A stretch of DNA of 64,000 nt, taken from positions 620,001 through 684,000 of the forward strand of contig NZ_PYMA01000002.1 of assembly GCF_003026495.1 (NCBI RefSeq), in the 5' to 3' direction. How positions within the stretch are numbered: the stretch's first letter is position 1; each line of letters opens with the position of its first letter. The notes under the pieces were generated by a model. The model ran no database searches, had not been told where the DNA came from, and saw only the letters and a list, made by a program, of their open reading frames with translations. Source of the DNA: Photobacterium sanctipauli. GTDB lineage: Bacteria; Pseudomonadota; Gammaproteobacteria; Enterobacterales; Vibrionaceae. Shown here piece by piece: positions 1 to 9,327 of this stretch. The translations under genes and the position numbers were made by a program.

Positions 1-2
1 TC

Positions 3-3000
3 GCGGGTTCTGGCGATGACCTGATGTATGGCGGCGAAGGGGACGACAACCTATCTGGTGGTGCTGGCAACGACCAACTGGAAGGTGGCGCAGGCAACGA
101 TACCCTTGCTGGCGGTGAAGGGAACGACTTGCTAATCGGTGGCGAGGGTGATGACACCCTACTCGGCGGCGAGGGTGATGATAAGTTATTTGGCGGCGAG
201 GGTAATGACCACTTAGAAGGTGGCGCTGGCAACGATGAAATACACGGCGAGTTAGGTGATAACACAATCTTGGCCGGAGAAGGCGATGACGTTGTCTTCG
301 GTGGTACGGGGAACGACACCATCGATGGTGGTGAAGGCAATGATCACCTAGAAGGCGGCGCTGGTAATGATGCGATTACAGGCGGTGCTGGCAACGACTA
401 TATCGATGGTGGCGAGGGTGATGACAAGCTGTCAGGCGGTGCTGGCGATGACACCATAGTCACAGGTCTAGGTGATGACAAAGTGGATGCTGGTGACGGA
501 AACGATGCGATTTATGCCGAAGGGGGCACGAACCAAATCGATGCGGGTGCTGGCGACGATCAGGTCTATGGCGGTACCGGTGATGACACCATTCTCGCTG
601 GTGAAGGGCACGATACTGTCTACGGCGGTGAAGGTAACGATAATATCGATGGTGGTCAAGGTAACGATGTGCTGTTTGCTGGTGCAGGCGATGATCAGGT
701 TACGGGTGGCGAAGGCAATGATGAGATCTATGCTGGCGAAGGTAACGACAAGATAGATGCGGGTGCTGGCGACGATACCGTCTACGGCGAAGCCGGAAAT
801 AACACCATCAATCTGGGTGAAGGTAACAACACCTTGTTTGGCGGCTCAGGCGATGATATTGCCACCGCTGGCAGTGGTGATGATGTGATGCATGGTGGTG
901 CTGGTAACGATCAATTGAGTGCTGGCGCAGGTAACGACCACGTTGAAGGTGGTGAGGGTGACGATACGATTGACGGCGGTGCTGGTAACGACTTGCTGTT
1001 TGGTGGTACCGGAAATGACACCGTATCTGGCGGCGAGGGCGACGATAAAATCTTCGGCGGCGAAGGTAACGACACCCTAGAAGGCGGTGCGGGCAACGAT
1101 GAAATCCACGGCGAATCGGGTGCGAATACCATTGATGCCGGTGCCGGTGATGACTTCGTGTACGGCGGTATTGATAACGACACGATAACAGCAGGCGAGG
1201 GCAATGACTCCGTCTTTGCTGGTGATGGCGATGATGTGATTGATGCTGGGACGGGCGATGACTTCGTTGACGCTGGGGCAGGTAACGATAGCATTCAAGG
1301 TGGTGCTGGTAATGATGTCCTTTATGGTGGTGCTGGCAACGATAAGATGATCGGCGGAGAAGGCAACGACTTCCTTGCGGGTGGTGAAGGTAACGACTAC
1401 ATGGTTGATGATGGTGGTGATGTGCTGCTCGGTGAAGCAGGTGATGACACCATGATAGCCTCTGACAGTGGTAGCCAACATATCTATGGTGGTGAAGGTA
1501 ACGATACCTTGGTGGGCGGTGCCGGTAACGACACCCTTTATGGCGGTGCCGACAACGATAACATTTCTGGCGGTGCAGGTAATGACACGCTGTTTGCTGG
1601 CTCGGGCGATGACACCATCAACGCTGGCGAAGGCGACGATGTGGTTTATGGTGAAGCTGGTAATAACACCATTGATCTTGGTGAAGGTAACAACACCTTG
1701 TTTGGTGGCTCCGGTGATGACACAGCGACAGCTGGCGCAGGCAATGATCTGATGTACGGCGGTGAAGGTAACGATAACCTTTCTGGTGGTGCTGGTGATG
1801 ACCAACTTGAAGGCGGTGCTGGAAACGATCAGCTGCAAGGTGGAGCCGGTAATGACCTACTATTTGGTGGCGATGGTGACGACAAGCTTTCTGGTGGTGA
1901 AGGCGATGACAAGCTCTTTGCTGGTGAAGGTAATGATTACCTCGAAGGTGGTGCTGGCAACGATGAAATCCACGCTGAAGCAGGTGATAACACCATTCTA
2001 GCCGGTGAAGGTAACGATGTCGTTTACGGTGGTGCTGGTGCCGACACGATTGATGGCGGTGCGGGCGATGATCGCCTTGAAGGTGGTGCTGGCAATGACA
2101 CTATCACTGGCGGCGAAGGTGATGATGTTATTGATGGCGGAGAAGGCGACGATAACCTGTCGGGTGGCCGAGGCAATGACACCATTACCTCAATGTCTGG
2201 GAACAACACTGTTGATGCTGGCGAAGGGAACGATACGGTAACCACAGGTGCTGGTAATGATGTGATTGATGCGGGTGATGGTGACAATGTCATTGATGCA
2301 GGCGCTGGTAATAACCAAGTCACCGCAGGGGATGGCCGAGACCAGATCACAACGGGATCTGGAGACGATCGAATCAGTGCAGGCGATGGCAGTGACGTGA
2401 TCAATGCTGGCGAAGGCAATAACACCATTGATGCCGGGGCGGGTAGTGACACGATTCTATCGGGTGCTGGCAACGACACCATTGTGGCTGGCGAAGGTAA
2501 CGATGTTATTCGTTCCGGTGCTGGTGATGACAACATCGATGGTGGTGAGGGTAGAGATACCGTCTACGCGGGCGATGGCAATGACACAATTGCTGGTGGT
2601 GAAGGTAACGATCGTCTCTATGGCCAAGATGGTGATGACAAGATTGACGGCGGAGCCGGTGATGACTACCTGGTTGGTGGTGATGGCAATGACACCATTA
2701 CGGGTGGTGAGGGTGATGACACGATCAAGGGGGATGCCGGTGACGATGTATTAAGTGGCGGCGCGGGAGATGATCTTGTCTTCGGTGGTGAAGGTAACGA
2801 CACCCTTGATGGCGGCAGTGGTATTGACCAGCTATTTGCCGGTGACGGTGATGACATCCTTGTTTATGACCATGAGGATATCGCGGGTGGTGATGGCGAT
2901 ACTGTTCACTACAGCGGTGGTGATGGCTTCGATGTACTTACCGTTGGTGCAGACAGTGGCGGTCAAACCATTGATATGACTCAAACCGCATTCCAAGAAG

Positions 3001-3320
3001 TGGAGGCGGTGAACTTCGATGTGAGTGATGCACAAATCAAGCTGGCGCTGGATAATGTACTTGAGAATGATGGTGCTGGTGATTCAAGTGGCAACTTTGT
3101 TGTTCAAGGTGCAGAAACTGTAGAGCTTGAGGGTGATGGTTGGTCAATGACAGGCACGACAAGTGATATGCCTGCAGACATGCTTGAGAGCTTGGAAGGA
3201 AGCGATATTGATGCTGATGCGTTGAATGGCTATACCTTCACTAATGAAGAAGGCCAGGAAGTCACTATCTGGAGTGATAGTGATGCCGACAGCATCAGCT
3301 TCAACGGAAGCGATCTGTAA
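3..3320 (+). CDS. RTX repeat protein, C-terminal part (large T1SS-secreted adhesin/toxin)
   Basis: The reading frame is open from base 3, before the first ATG at 24, so this is the 3' part of a longer gene. About 930 residues consist of back-to-back glycine/aspartate nonapeptides of the GGxGxDxUx type, the RTX repeats that fold into a calcium-bound beta-roll after secretion. The last ~130 residues are non-repetitive, acidic and lack cysteine, as expected for an uncleaved type I secretion signal. The neighbouring downstream genes encode a type I ABC exporter and a HlyD-type adaptor, which fits export of this protein to the surface or medium. Whether it is an adhesin, toxin or enzyme depends on the missing N-terminal part. 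The family call is firm; the function is open. Confidence 0.93.
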   Translation, partial: AGSGDDLMYGGEGDDNLSGGAGNDQLEGGAGNDTLAGGEGNDLLIGGEGDDTLLGGEGDDKLFGGEGNDHLEGGAGNDEIHGELGDNTILAGEGDDVVFGGTGNDTIDGGEGNDHLEGGAGNDAITGGAGNDYIDGGEGDDKLSGGAGDDTIVTGLGDDKVDAGDGNDAIYAEGGTNQIDAGAGDDQVYGGTGDDTILAGEGHDTVYGGEGNDNIDGGQGNDVLFAGAGDDQVTGGEGNDEIYAGEGNDKIDAGAGDDTVYGEAGNNTINLGEGNNTLFGGSGDDIATAGSGDDVMHGGAGNDQLSAGAGNDHVEGGEGDDTIDGGAGNDLLFGGTGNDTVSGGEGDDKIFGGEGNDTLEGGAGNDEIHGESGANTIDAGAGDDFVYGGIDNDTITAGEGNDSVFAGDGDDVIDAGTGDDFVDAGAGNDSIQGGAGNDVLYGGAGNDKMIGGEGNDFLAGGEGNDYMVDDGGDVLLGEAGDDTMIASDSGSQHIYGGEGNDTLVGGAGNDTLYGGADNDNISGGAGNDTLFAGSGDDTINAGEGDDVVYGEAGNNTIDLGEGNNTLFGGSGDDTATAGAGNDLMYGGEGNDNLSGGAGDDQLEGGAGNDQLQGGAGNDLLFGGDGDDKLSGGEGDDKLFAGEGNDYLEGGAGNDEIHAEAGDNTILAGEGNDVVYGGAGADTIDGGAGDDRLEGGAGNDTITGGEGDDVIDGGEGDDNLSGGRGNDTITSMSGNNTVDAGEGNDTVTTGAGNDVIDAGDGDNVIDAGAGNNQVTAGDGRDQITTGSGDDRISAGDGSDVINAGEGNNTIDAGAGSDTILSGAGNDTIVAGEGNDVIRSGAGDDNIDGGEGRDTVYAGDGNDTIAGGEGNDRLYGQDGDDKIDGGAGDDYLVGGDGNDTITGGEGDDTIKGDAGDDVLSGGAGDDLVFGGEGNDTLDGGSGIDQLFAGDGDDILVYDHEDIAGGDGDTVHYSGGDGFDVLTVGADSGGQTIDMTQTAFQEVEAVNFDVSDAQIKLALDNVLENDGAGDSSGNFVVQGAETVELEGDGWSMTGTTSDMPADMLESLEGSDIDADALNGYTFTNEEGQEVTIWSDSDADSISFNGSDL
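24..2615 (+). repeat. 864-bp higher-order tandem repeat inside the RTX gene (about 3 units)
   Basis: Equivalent sites recur exactly 864 bp apart. LMYGG/VMHGG/LMYGG methionines lie at 24, 888 and 1752. The GNDEIH motif lies near 236, 1100 and 1964. The GEGNNTLFGG motif lies near 821 and 1685. Each unit is 288 residues, or 32 nonapeptides. The bases just before 24 resemble those before 888 and 1752, so the array probably continues upstream of the window. The third unit follows the pattern to roughly 2170 and then drifts. Confidence 0.85.
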
Positions 3321-3327
3321 TGCAATG

Positions 3328-3357
3328 AAGCCCAGGGTGTCGTGCTCTGGGCTTTTT
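3328..3357 (+). terminator. Hairpin with T-run between the RTX gene and its exporter genes
   Basis: The arms AAGCCCAG and CTGGGCTT are followed by a five-T run, beginning 8 bases after the RTX stop codon. This looks like an intrinsic terminator. If it is leaky, it would let the abundant RTX protein be made in excess over the exporter genes downstream. Confidence 0.7.
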
Positions 3358-3389
3358 GCGTTTATTCGAACAACTCACAGGATTGAGTA

Positions 3390-5126
3390 TTGGGGGTTAC
3401 CTTGCTTCGAAATGAACTAAAGAAAGCGTTTGGCTACTGTCGCCGCGATTTACGCTATGTTGGCTTATTCAGCTTCGCGATTAACTTCTTGGTGCTAACG
3501 CTACCTATGTACAGTTTGCAGCTGTTCGACCGCGTCATGGGCAGCAGTAGTATTGATACCCTGATTGCCTTAGTAGTGATTGCCGTTGGGCTACTGACAG
3601 TCCAAGCGTTACTAGAACACACCCGTACTGTGCTATTACAAAAATCAGGCTTGAAGCTTGATGAACGCCTGAGCCCTTTTATGTTGTCTGAGAGTATCAG
3701 GCGCTCATCAACATCCAATAGAATTCAAAAGCAGGGGCTGCAGGATTTAACTGAAGTAAAGAACCTATTGGTTAACCCATCGCTGTCAGCGGTATTTGAT
3801 ATCCCTTGGGTACCGATATTCTTGTTAATTCTATTTATGCTTCACCCTGTCATTGGCGTGATTGCGATGATTGGTATGGCAATTTTCATTGGTTTATCAA
3901 CTGTTGTTATGTTGGCAGCCAAGAAACCAAATGAAGAGTCATTAACCCTGACCAATCGCACCAATATGGAGCTGAATGATTATTTGCGTAATGCGCCGAT
4001 GCTTAGGGCTATGGGGATGGCCCAGGATATTGGGCGGGTTTGGCAAGATAAGAACTCAGAGCTGCTTCAATTGCAGTGGGCGCTGAATTCTAAAATAGGA
4101 CGAGTATTAACCTTTAGCCGATATGCACGAACTATCTTGCAAATCGCTGTCCTTACCGCAGGTGTATATCTCGCAATCAATCAAGAGCTTGGCGCAGGTG
4201 CAATCATTGCGAGCTCAATTATCATGTCACGGGTGCTAGCCCCGTTTGAACAAGCAGTGATGGGCTGGAAGAGTTGGTTGAGTGGGTTCAAAGCATACAA
4301 GCGCTTAAAGGACATGGATGATGATTATGTTCATGCCAAAACCGCCTTGCCAGAGCCAAAGGGTGAGCTGAATTTACAGAATATCTCTGTGCGCATGAAA
4401 GGGCACAAGAAACCCATTTTGCAGAACATTAATTTTAAACTGGGTGGCGGCCATGCTCTGGCAATCATGGGTAACTCTGGTTCCGGTAAGTCAACGCTAG
4501 CCTCTGTCATCATGGGGATTGTGAAGCCTGCCGCTGGCAGTATCAAAATTGACGGGGCGGACATAGAGCAATGGCCGGAAGATCAATTTGGCCAACATAT
4601 TGGTTTCTTGCCGCAGGATGTCGGCTTGCTTGCCGGTACGGTGGCAGAAAACATTTGCCGTTTTTCTGATGCCAGCGATGATGAAATTGTTCATGCGGCG
4701 CAACTGGCATGTATCCACGAGCTAATCGTGTCGTTACCTCAAGGTTACGATACCTACCTAGGTGAAGGCGGGGCGCAATTGTCTGGTGGGCAAAGGCAGC
4801 GGATTGGCCTAGCACGGGCAATTTTCTCAAACCCGAGTATTTTGATCCTCGATGAACCCAACTCGAACTTAGACCCCGAGGGAGAAATCGCCCTTTCCAT
4901 CGTGCTGCAATACTGCAAAGAAAACAAAATCACGGTGGTGATGATCAGCCATCGCCCTGGCTTTTTGCGCCAAATGGATTGGGTCATATTCCTCAATGAA
5001 GGCAAGATAGAAAAAGCCGGTACTTGTGACAAGTTCTTGGGGGCTATTGGCGGTATTGATGACAAGAAAGCGGTTGAAAAATCTAAGTCCAAAGTGGTGA
5101 TGAGAAAACAGGGAGGTGCAGCATGA
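3390..5126 (+). CDS. Type I secretion ABC transporter, permease/ATPase (PrtD family)
   Basis: This inner-membrane exporter uses ATP to drive an unfolded RTX substrate through a type I channel. The N-terminal ~310 residues hold the transmembrane domain. The nucleotide-binding domain has Walker A GNSGSGKST (about 361-369), signature LSGGQ (about 464), Walker B ILILDEP (Asp near 488) and an ISHRP switch histidine. There is no N-terminal C39 peptidase domain. Length (578 aa) and the PNSNLD D-loop match the PrtD/LapB-like type I group. The start is unclear: TTG at 3390 or TTG at 3402 are possible, and no in-frame ATG lies nearby. The stop overlaps the next gene's ATG by 4 bases, so the two are translationally coupled. 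Confidence 0.92.
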   Translation: MGVTLLRNELKKAFGYCRRDLRYVGLFSFAINFLVLTLPMYSLQLFDRVMGSSSIDTLIALVVIAVGLLTVQALLEHTRTVLLQKSGLKLDERLSPFMLSESIRRSSTSNRIQKQGLQDLTEVKNLLVNPSLSAVFDIPWVPIFLLILFMLHPVIGVIAMIGMAIFIGLSTVVMLAAKKPNEESLTLTNRTNMELNDYLRNAPMLRAMGMAQDIGRVWQDKNSELLQLQWALNSKIGRVLTFSRYARTILQIAVLTAGVYLAINQELGAGAIIASSIIMSRVLAPFEQAVMGWKSWLSGFKAYKRLKDMDDDYVHAKTALPEPKGELNLQNISVRMKGHKKPILQNINFKLGGGHALAIMGNSGSGKSTLASVIMGIVKPAAGSIKIDGADIEQWPEDQFGQHIGFLPQDVGLLAGTVAENICRFSDASDDEIVHAAQLACIHELIVSLPQGYDTYLGEGGAQLSGGQRQRIGLARAIFSNPSILILDEPNSNLDPEGEIALSIVLQYCKENKITVVMISHRPGFLRQMDWVIFLNEGKIEKAGTCDKFLGAIGGIDDKKAVEKSKSKVVMRKQGGAA

Positions 5127-6424
5127 AGCCAGTCAGTTTCGATACCAATAAGCCAATCCTATATGGCTGCTTGCTGATCCTGTTCGGCGTTGTCGGCTTC
5201 ATTGTATGGTCGTTTACCGCCAAGCTGAATGCGGCTTCCATTGCCAGTGGGACTATAGTGGTTGAATCTCAACGAAAGAAAGTTCAGCACTTGCAAGGTG
5301 GTTGGGTGAAGGCCATTTATGTCACTGAAGGCCAAAAGGTCAGTAAAGGGGACGTTTTGCTAGAGTTGGCTAACAGTAAAGCGGAAGCAGACTTCTCAAG
5401 GCTGTCGATTAAGTACTACACCCTCAAGACCCAGCAAGCCGAGCTGCAGGCAGAAATCGATAATCATAATACGGTTGAATGGCCTGAAAGCACAGGGCGG
5501 TGGGCGCTGATGCCGACTGAAGCCAATAGCATTTTGAATACTCAAATAATCAAGCATCAGCAGTTTTTGATGCAAGAGCAGTTACGCAATAGCTACTACC
5601 AACAAAAGCGTCAACTTTTGGTGGAACAGTTGCAAGGTAATCGGCTACAAGTGACGGCGGTGAAGACTCAATTGGGATTGATCAATGAAGAGATCACCAT
5701 GACCAAGGGGTTGGCTGAGAAAGGTTATGTGTCGAAAACCAAGATGCTGGAGCTCAAGCGTCATCGAGCAACGGTTGAGGCTAAGTTGGCGGAGCTCAAT
5801 GCCGGAACAGAGCTGGCAGCTCAGAAAATCTCGTCACTTGAGTATGATTACAAAACTGAAACAGCAGAGATCCGCTCGGGCTTGATGGCAGAGCAAGAGA
5901 GTGTTGGGCGTGAACTGCGCGATACAGAAAAAGCGCTGATTGCCGCGAGCGAAGTACGCGATCGAATTACGATTCGTAGTGAGCACGATGGCACTGTGGT
6001 TGGCATGAATGTGCATAGTATTGGTGGGGTGGTTAACTCCGGTGATGTCATCATGGAGATTGTCCCTGACAGTGATAATTTGATTATCGAAGCCGTACTG
6101 AAGTCGGAAGATATTGATGTGGTGCATCAGGGGCTGTCTGCCAAGGTCAGGTTGAGTGCTTACAATGCCCGTAAGACACCGCCAGTGAACGGTGAAGTGA
6201 TCTATGTTGCTGCAGATAAAATCGAGCCCAAGCACTCGCAGGAGCAGGCTGGTTACTTAATTAAAGTTCGCCTCGATGAAGCACAGTTGGCGGCCTTGGA
6301 GGATATCGAACTGTATCCGGGTATGCCAACAGAGGTGTTTGTGTTACTTGAAAGCCGTACTTTGTGGGACTACCTCACCGCACCATTGATGAGCTCATAT
6401 TATCGTGCGTTTAAGGAAGCCTAA
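5123..6424 (+). CDS. HlyD-family membrane fusion protein of the type I secretion system
   Basis: This periplasmic adaptor links the inner-membrane ABC exporter to an outer-membrane TolC channel. One N-terminal transmembrane helix (about residues 12-32) is followed by a biotinyl-lipoyl half (VVESQRKKVQHLQGGWVKAI, near 50-70). A long alpha-helical coiled coil spans about 95-280. The second lipoyl half and beta-barrel follow (IRSEHDGTVVGM near 290). Its length of 433 aa is usual for PrtE/HlyD proteins. It overlaps the ABC gene by 4 bp (ATGA) and is followed by a terminator. No tolC gene follows in this window, so the outer-membrane partner must lie elsewhere. Confidence 0.92.
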   Translation: MKPVSFDTNKPILYGCLLILFGVVGFIVWSFTAKLNAASIASGTIVVESQRKKVQHLQGGWVKAIYVTEGQKVSKGDVLLELANSKAEADFSRLSIKYYTLKTQQAELQAEIDNHNTVEWPESTGRWALMPTEANSILNTQIIKHQQFLMQEQLRNSYYQQKRQLLVEQLQGNRLQVTAVKTQLGLINEEITMTKGLAEKGYVSKTKMLELKRHRATVEAKLAELNAGTELAAQKISSLEYDYKTETAEIRSGLMAEQESVGRELRDTEKALIAASEVRDRITIRSEHDGTVVGMNVHSIGGVVNSGDVIMEIVPDSDNLIIEAVLKSEDIDVVHQGLSAKVRLSAYNARKTPPVNGEVIYVAADKIEPKHSQEQAGYLIKVRLDEAQLAALEDIELYPGMPTEVFVLLESRTLWDYLTAPLMSSYYRAFKEA

Positions 6425-6444
6425 CGTTCATATCGTTACAAACG

Positions 6445-6476
6445 AAAGCGCAAGGCTTAATACCTTGCGCTTTTTC
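6445..6476 (+). terminator. Intrinsic terminator after the type I secretion genes
   Basis: The arms AAAGCGCAAGG and CCTTGCGCTTT are separated by a short loop and followed by T residues, 20 bases after the HlyD stop codon. It closes the plus-strand secretion operon before the convergent pirin gene. Confidence 0.88.
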
Positions 6477-6497
6477 CTTGGTGGCCACCCATTGCGA

Positions 6498-7337
6498 TTA
6501 CACTAATTGACCCTGTTGGTAGTCTTGAACGGCTTGCTCTATCTCTTCCATACTATTCATTACAAACGGACCGTAATGCACAACCGGCTCATTGATTGGG
6601 ATACCCGCTAGTAACAGTACACCGCTGTCTTCATTACTTGTGATAGCAAGCCCTTCGCCATGATCAAGTAATGCCAATTGACCTGTTGAGACGGTTTGCC
6701 CTTCGACTTCAATAGCGCCTTTGTAGACGTAGAGCATTGCTTGGAAGTCCGGGTTCAGGCAGCTTGTAAACTGTTTGCCTTTCGCGGCTTGCCAATCTGC
6801 GATGGCGGTTGGCACGCCCGTTTGCTGCAATGGCCCTTTGATAGTCTCGCCTTGGATGGTGAGATCACCTGAGATTAGGCGGACTAAGTTATTATCGCCA
6901 AGTACTTTTTCCGTGATCATTTCAGGTTGAAAATCAGTGTATTGGGCAGGTTGCATCTTTTTGGCCGCTGGTAAGTTAATCCAGATTTGGAAACCATGAA
7001 GTGAGCCATCAGTCATCATTGGCATTTCACTATGGATAACCCCTTTGCCTGCCGACATCCACTGAGCGCCACCATCGCGTAATTCACCGACATTGCCCAT
7101 ATGGTCTTTATGTTGAAAATGGCCATTTAGCATATAGGTAAGAGTTTCGATGCCGCGATGTGGGTGAGGAGGAAACCCACCGATATAGTCATCCGGGCTG
7201 ATTGATTTCAATTCATCGATCATTAAGAACGGTGAAAAGCTGTTGTTATTAAATCCATGTACACGTTGGATCTTAACGCCATCACCGTCAGAGGATGGAT
7301 GGGATTGAATAATTTGTTTGATATGTCGGATTGCCAT
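6498..7337 (-). CDS. Pirin family protein (cupin)
   Basis: Pirins are cytosolic bicupins with one metal in the N-terminal barrel; several bacterial members have quercetin 2,3-dioxygenase activity. The metal-site pattern is visible: HPHRGIE near residue 55, then HxH-like HKDHMG, then an HSE motif in GVIHSEMP. Its 279 aa length is normal. The start is placed at the ATG at 7337 because a GGAGG Shine-Dalgarno sits 5 bases upstream; the longer open frame would absorb that site. It is a monocistronic minus-strand gene, separated from the transporter upstream by a terminator. The exact substrate cannot be told. Confidence 0.9.
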   Translation of the reverse strand: MAIRHIKQIIQSHPSSDGDGVKIQRVHGFNNNSFSPFLMIDELKSISPDDYIGGFPPHPHRGIETLTYMLNGHFQHKDHMGNVGELRDGGAQWMSAGKGVIHSEMPMMTDGSLHGFQIWINLPAAKKMQPAQYTDFQPEMITEKVLGDNNLVRLISGDLTIQGETIKGPLQQTGVPTAIADWQAAKGKQFTSCLNPDFQAMLYVYKGAIEVEGQTVSTGQLALLDHGEGLAITSNEDSGVLLLAGIPINEPVVHYGPFVMNSMEEIEQAVQDYQQGQLV

Positions 7338-7471
7338 AGTTGCCTCCAAATTTCTCTCTTTTCTGTAGTGTAGGAAGCTACGGGCAATGCAAACAGGGGG
7401 CAAAAACGAACAGCTTGTTTGAAAAATTTGAACGACTTTAAGACCGGAGTGTGTAGATGCTGGGTGAAAAG

Positions 7472-7496
7472 AAAAAGGCCATCCATGATGGCCTTT
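7472..7496 (-). terminator. Intrinsic terminator of sdaC
   Basis: The inverted repeat AAAGGCCATC / GATGGCCTTT is followed on the minus strand by a T-rich run, 18 bases past the sdaC stop codon. Confidence 0.85.
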
Positions 7497-7513
7497 GAGA
7501 GCATGTTTAATGC

Positions 7514-8806
7514 TTATTGAGCTAGCGAGTAGAAAATCGCTGAAATTGAAATCAGGCCGATGATAACAATGAATACGTTGCTCAGGGCACCTGAGTATTG
7601 GCGCATTGACGGTACTTTCTTGATAGCGTACATCGGCATGATGAATAGCAGCATTGCAATCACAGGGCCGCCAAGGCTTTCAATCATGCCTAAAATGCTT
7701 GGGTTGATAGTCGCAACAGCCCAAGTTGTGACAAGCATGAATAGTGCGGTGAACGTGTTCAGTGCTTTCGGACCCACTTCTTTGCCACGGCTACGAGCCA
7801 TTTTAACCACAAGGCCGTTTAAGCCTTCACTTGCGCCAAGGTAGTGGCCAAGGAAGGACTTCGTGATTGCAATGATAGCAACAACAGGTGCCGCGTAAGC
7901 AATCATTGGCGTGTCAAAGTGGTTGGCTAGGTATGTCAGGATCGATACGTTTTGTGCTTTTGCTTCAGCAAGGTTTGCTGGAGATAGGCTCAATACACAA
8001 CTGAACACAAAAAACATCACAGTGACCACCATCATGATGTGGCTGCGAGCGAGGATGCGAGAACACTGCTTTTCAGCTTTGTCGCCGTATTCTTTTTGCT
8101 TCGCAACAGCGAAAGAAGAAATCACAGGTGAGTGGTTAAACGAAAATACCATCACAGGTAGGATCAACCAAACCGCCATCAGCACTGATGTCATACCGCC
8201 TTCTGCAGGAAGCACTTGATCGAAGATAGCCCCGTTCCAGTATGGTACTAGGTAAAGTGCCAGCATCAACAGTACCGCTACGAATGGGAACACCAACACG
8301 CTCATTGCTTTAACAATCAATTGCTCACCAAGGCGAACCACAGCCATAAGCGCAACAATCAAACCTAGCGCAAGAATGGCACGTGGTGGTGGTGTCATTT
8401 CAAGTTGGTATAGCATGAAGCTCTCAACCGTGTTGGTTAGGGCAACGCTGTATACCAATAGAATTGGGTAGATCGCGAAAAAGTAAAGCAGGGTGATGAC
8501 TTTACCCATGCCGATACCAAAGTGCTCTTCAACGACTTCGGTAATATCTGCACCTGGGTTTGAGCTTGATAGCACAAAACGTGTCATGCCTCGGTGGGCA
8601 AAGAATGTCATTGGCAAGGCAAGGATGGCCATAACCAATAGTGGAATAAGACCACCGACACCTGCATTGATAGGGAGGAATAGTGTGCCGGCACCAACGG
8701 CGGTACCGTATAAACCCAACACCCACACGGTATCGTTTTTACTCCAGCCTACTTTAGCCTTGCTTGTTGATTGAGAATGAACAGTATCGTTTTTCACAGA
8801 GTCCAT
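7514..8806 (-). CDS. sdaC: SdaC-type serine/proton symporter (HAAAP family)
   Basis: This inner-membrane transporter imports serine with protons. The sequence follows E. coli SdaC closely from end to end, with shared stretches such as LGLYGTAVGAGTLFLPINAG, FFAHRGMTRFVLS, FNHSPVISSFAVAKQ and SFLGHYLGASEG, and about 11 hydrophobic segments. The start is set at the ATG at 8806, preceded by AAGGAG at proper spacing; an upstream ATG directly abuts the Shine-Dalgarno and is unlikely. The gene stands alone, with its own terminator and a ~500-base upstream region containing inverted repeats. Serine is inferred as substrate from similarity; a related amino acid remains possible. Confidence 0.88.
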   Translation of the reverse strand: MDSVKNDTVHSQSTSKAKVGWSKNDTVWVLGLYGTAVGAGTLFLPINAGVGGLIPLLVMAILALPMTFFAHRGMTRFVLSSSNPGADITEVVEEHFGIGMGKVITLLYFFAIYPILLVYSVALTNTVESFMLYQLEMTPPPRAILALGLIVALMAVVRLGEQLIVKAMSVLVFPFVAVLLMLALYLVPYWNGAIFDQVLPAEGGMTSVLMAVWLILPVMVFSFNHSPVISSFAVAKQKEYGDKAEKQCSRILARSHIMMVVTVMFFVFSCVLSLSPANLAEAKAQNVSILTYLANHFDTPMIAYAAPVVAIIAITKSFLGHYLGASEGLNGLVVKMARSRGKEVGPKALNTFTALFMLVTTWAVATINPSILGMIESLGGPVIAMLLFIMPMYAIKKVPSMRQYSGALSNVFIVIIGLISISAIFYSLAQ

Positions 8807-9327
8807 TATGGACATCTCCTTTATAGGTATAGTTTTATATAGCCTTAAAAGGGTTCTCACTGCATATCATCCGTGCTTTGTAATATGCCCCATGGGGACA
8901 ATACAAAGGAATATGAGCAGAAGGCAGTACGATGGAATGCACTGATGTTCTGAAGAACATTGATGAAGCTAATGTGGGGGATGAAGAGAATGCTTACAAT
9001 TGGTAAGGCATGTTCATTTGACGTCCATAATCGAATAGTGCTAGTTCCGTGCGGTCACAACGCTATAGGTAATGTCTGCTCGATATCTCTAATTTATAAA
9101 CCTTTAAAATTACATAGGAACCCTAAATAGGACGGACGGGAGTATAGGGGATTATCCGTAGTACAACTATGGTTTTTGGCATTCTCGCGTATTGTTTGGA
9201 TAAATTATATGCACATGTAGACAATGCGAGCTCGGAAGGTTATGAGTAATTACGTCAAAAGGTAAAGAAATGTTAATACTCGCCTTGCATCGTCACAAAG
9301 CGAGCATTTGTCTTATTAACTTATTGA
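8807..9327. other. Intergenic region upstream of sdaC with inverted repeats
   Basis: I see no credible gene here. A compound stem lies at 8876-8908: CTTTGTA and TACAAAG flank the palindrome CCCCATGGGG. A second palindrome, ATGTTCT-GA-AGAACAT, is at 8945-8960. A longer imperfect stem (CTCGC..ATTGT with ACAATGCGAG) spans 9184-9230. The first two are well placed to act on the sdaC leader or promoter. No clear promoter hexamers were recognised. Confidence 0.5.

Noticed and set aside
911-1838. Long minus-strand and shifted plus-strand open frames within the RTX gene
   Set aside because: They arise from the 27-bp periodic, GC-skewed repeat DNA. Their products are low-complexity shadows with no ribosome sites, and the RTX frame is clearly the coding one.
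24-2850. CRISPR-like regular repetition
   Set aside because: The repeats are contiguous, coding nonapeptides with no unique spacers, so this is an RTX domain, not a CRISPR array.
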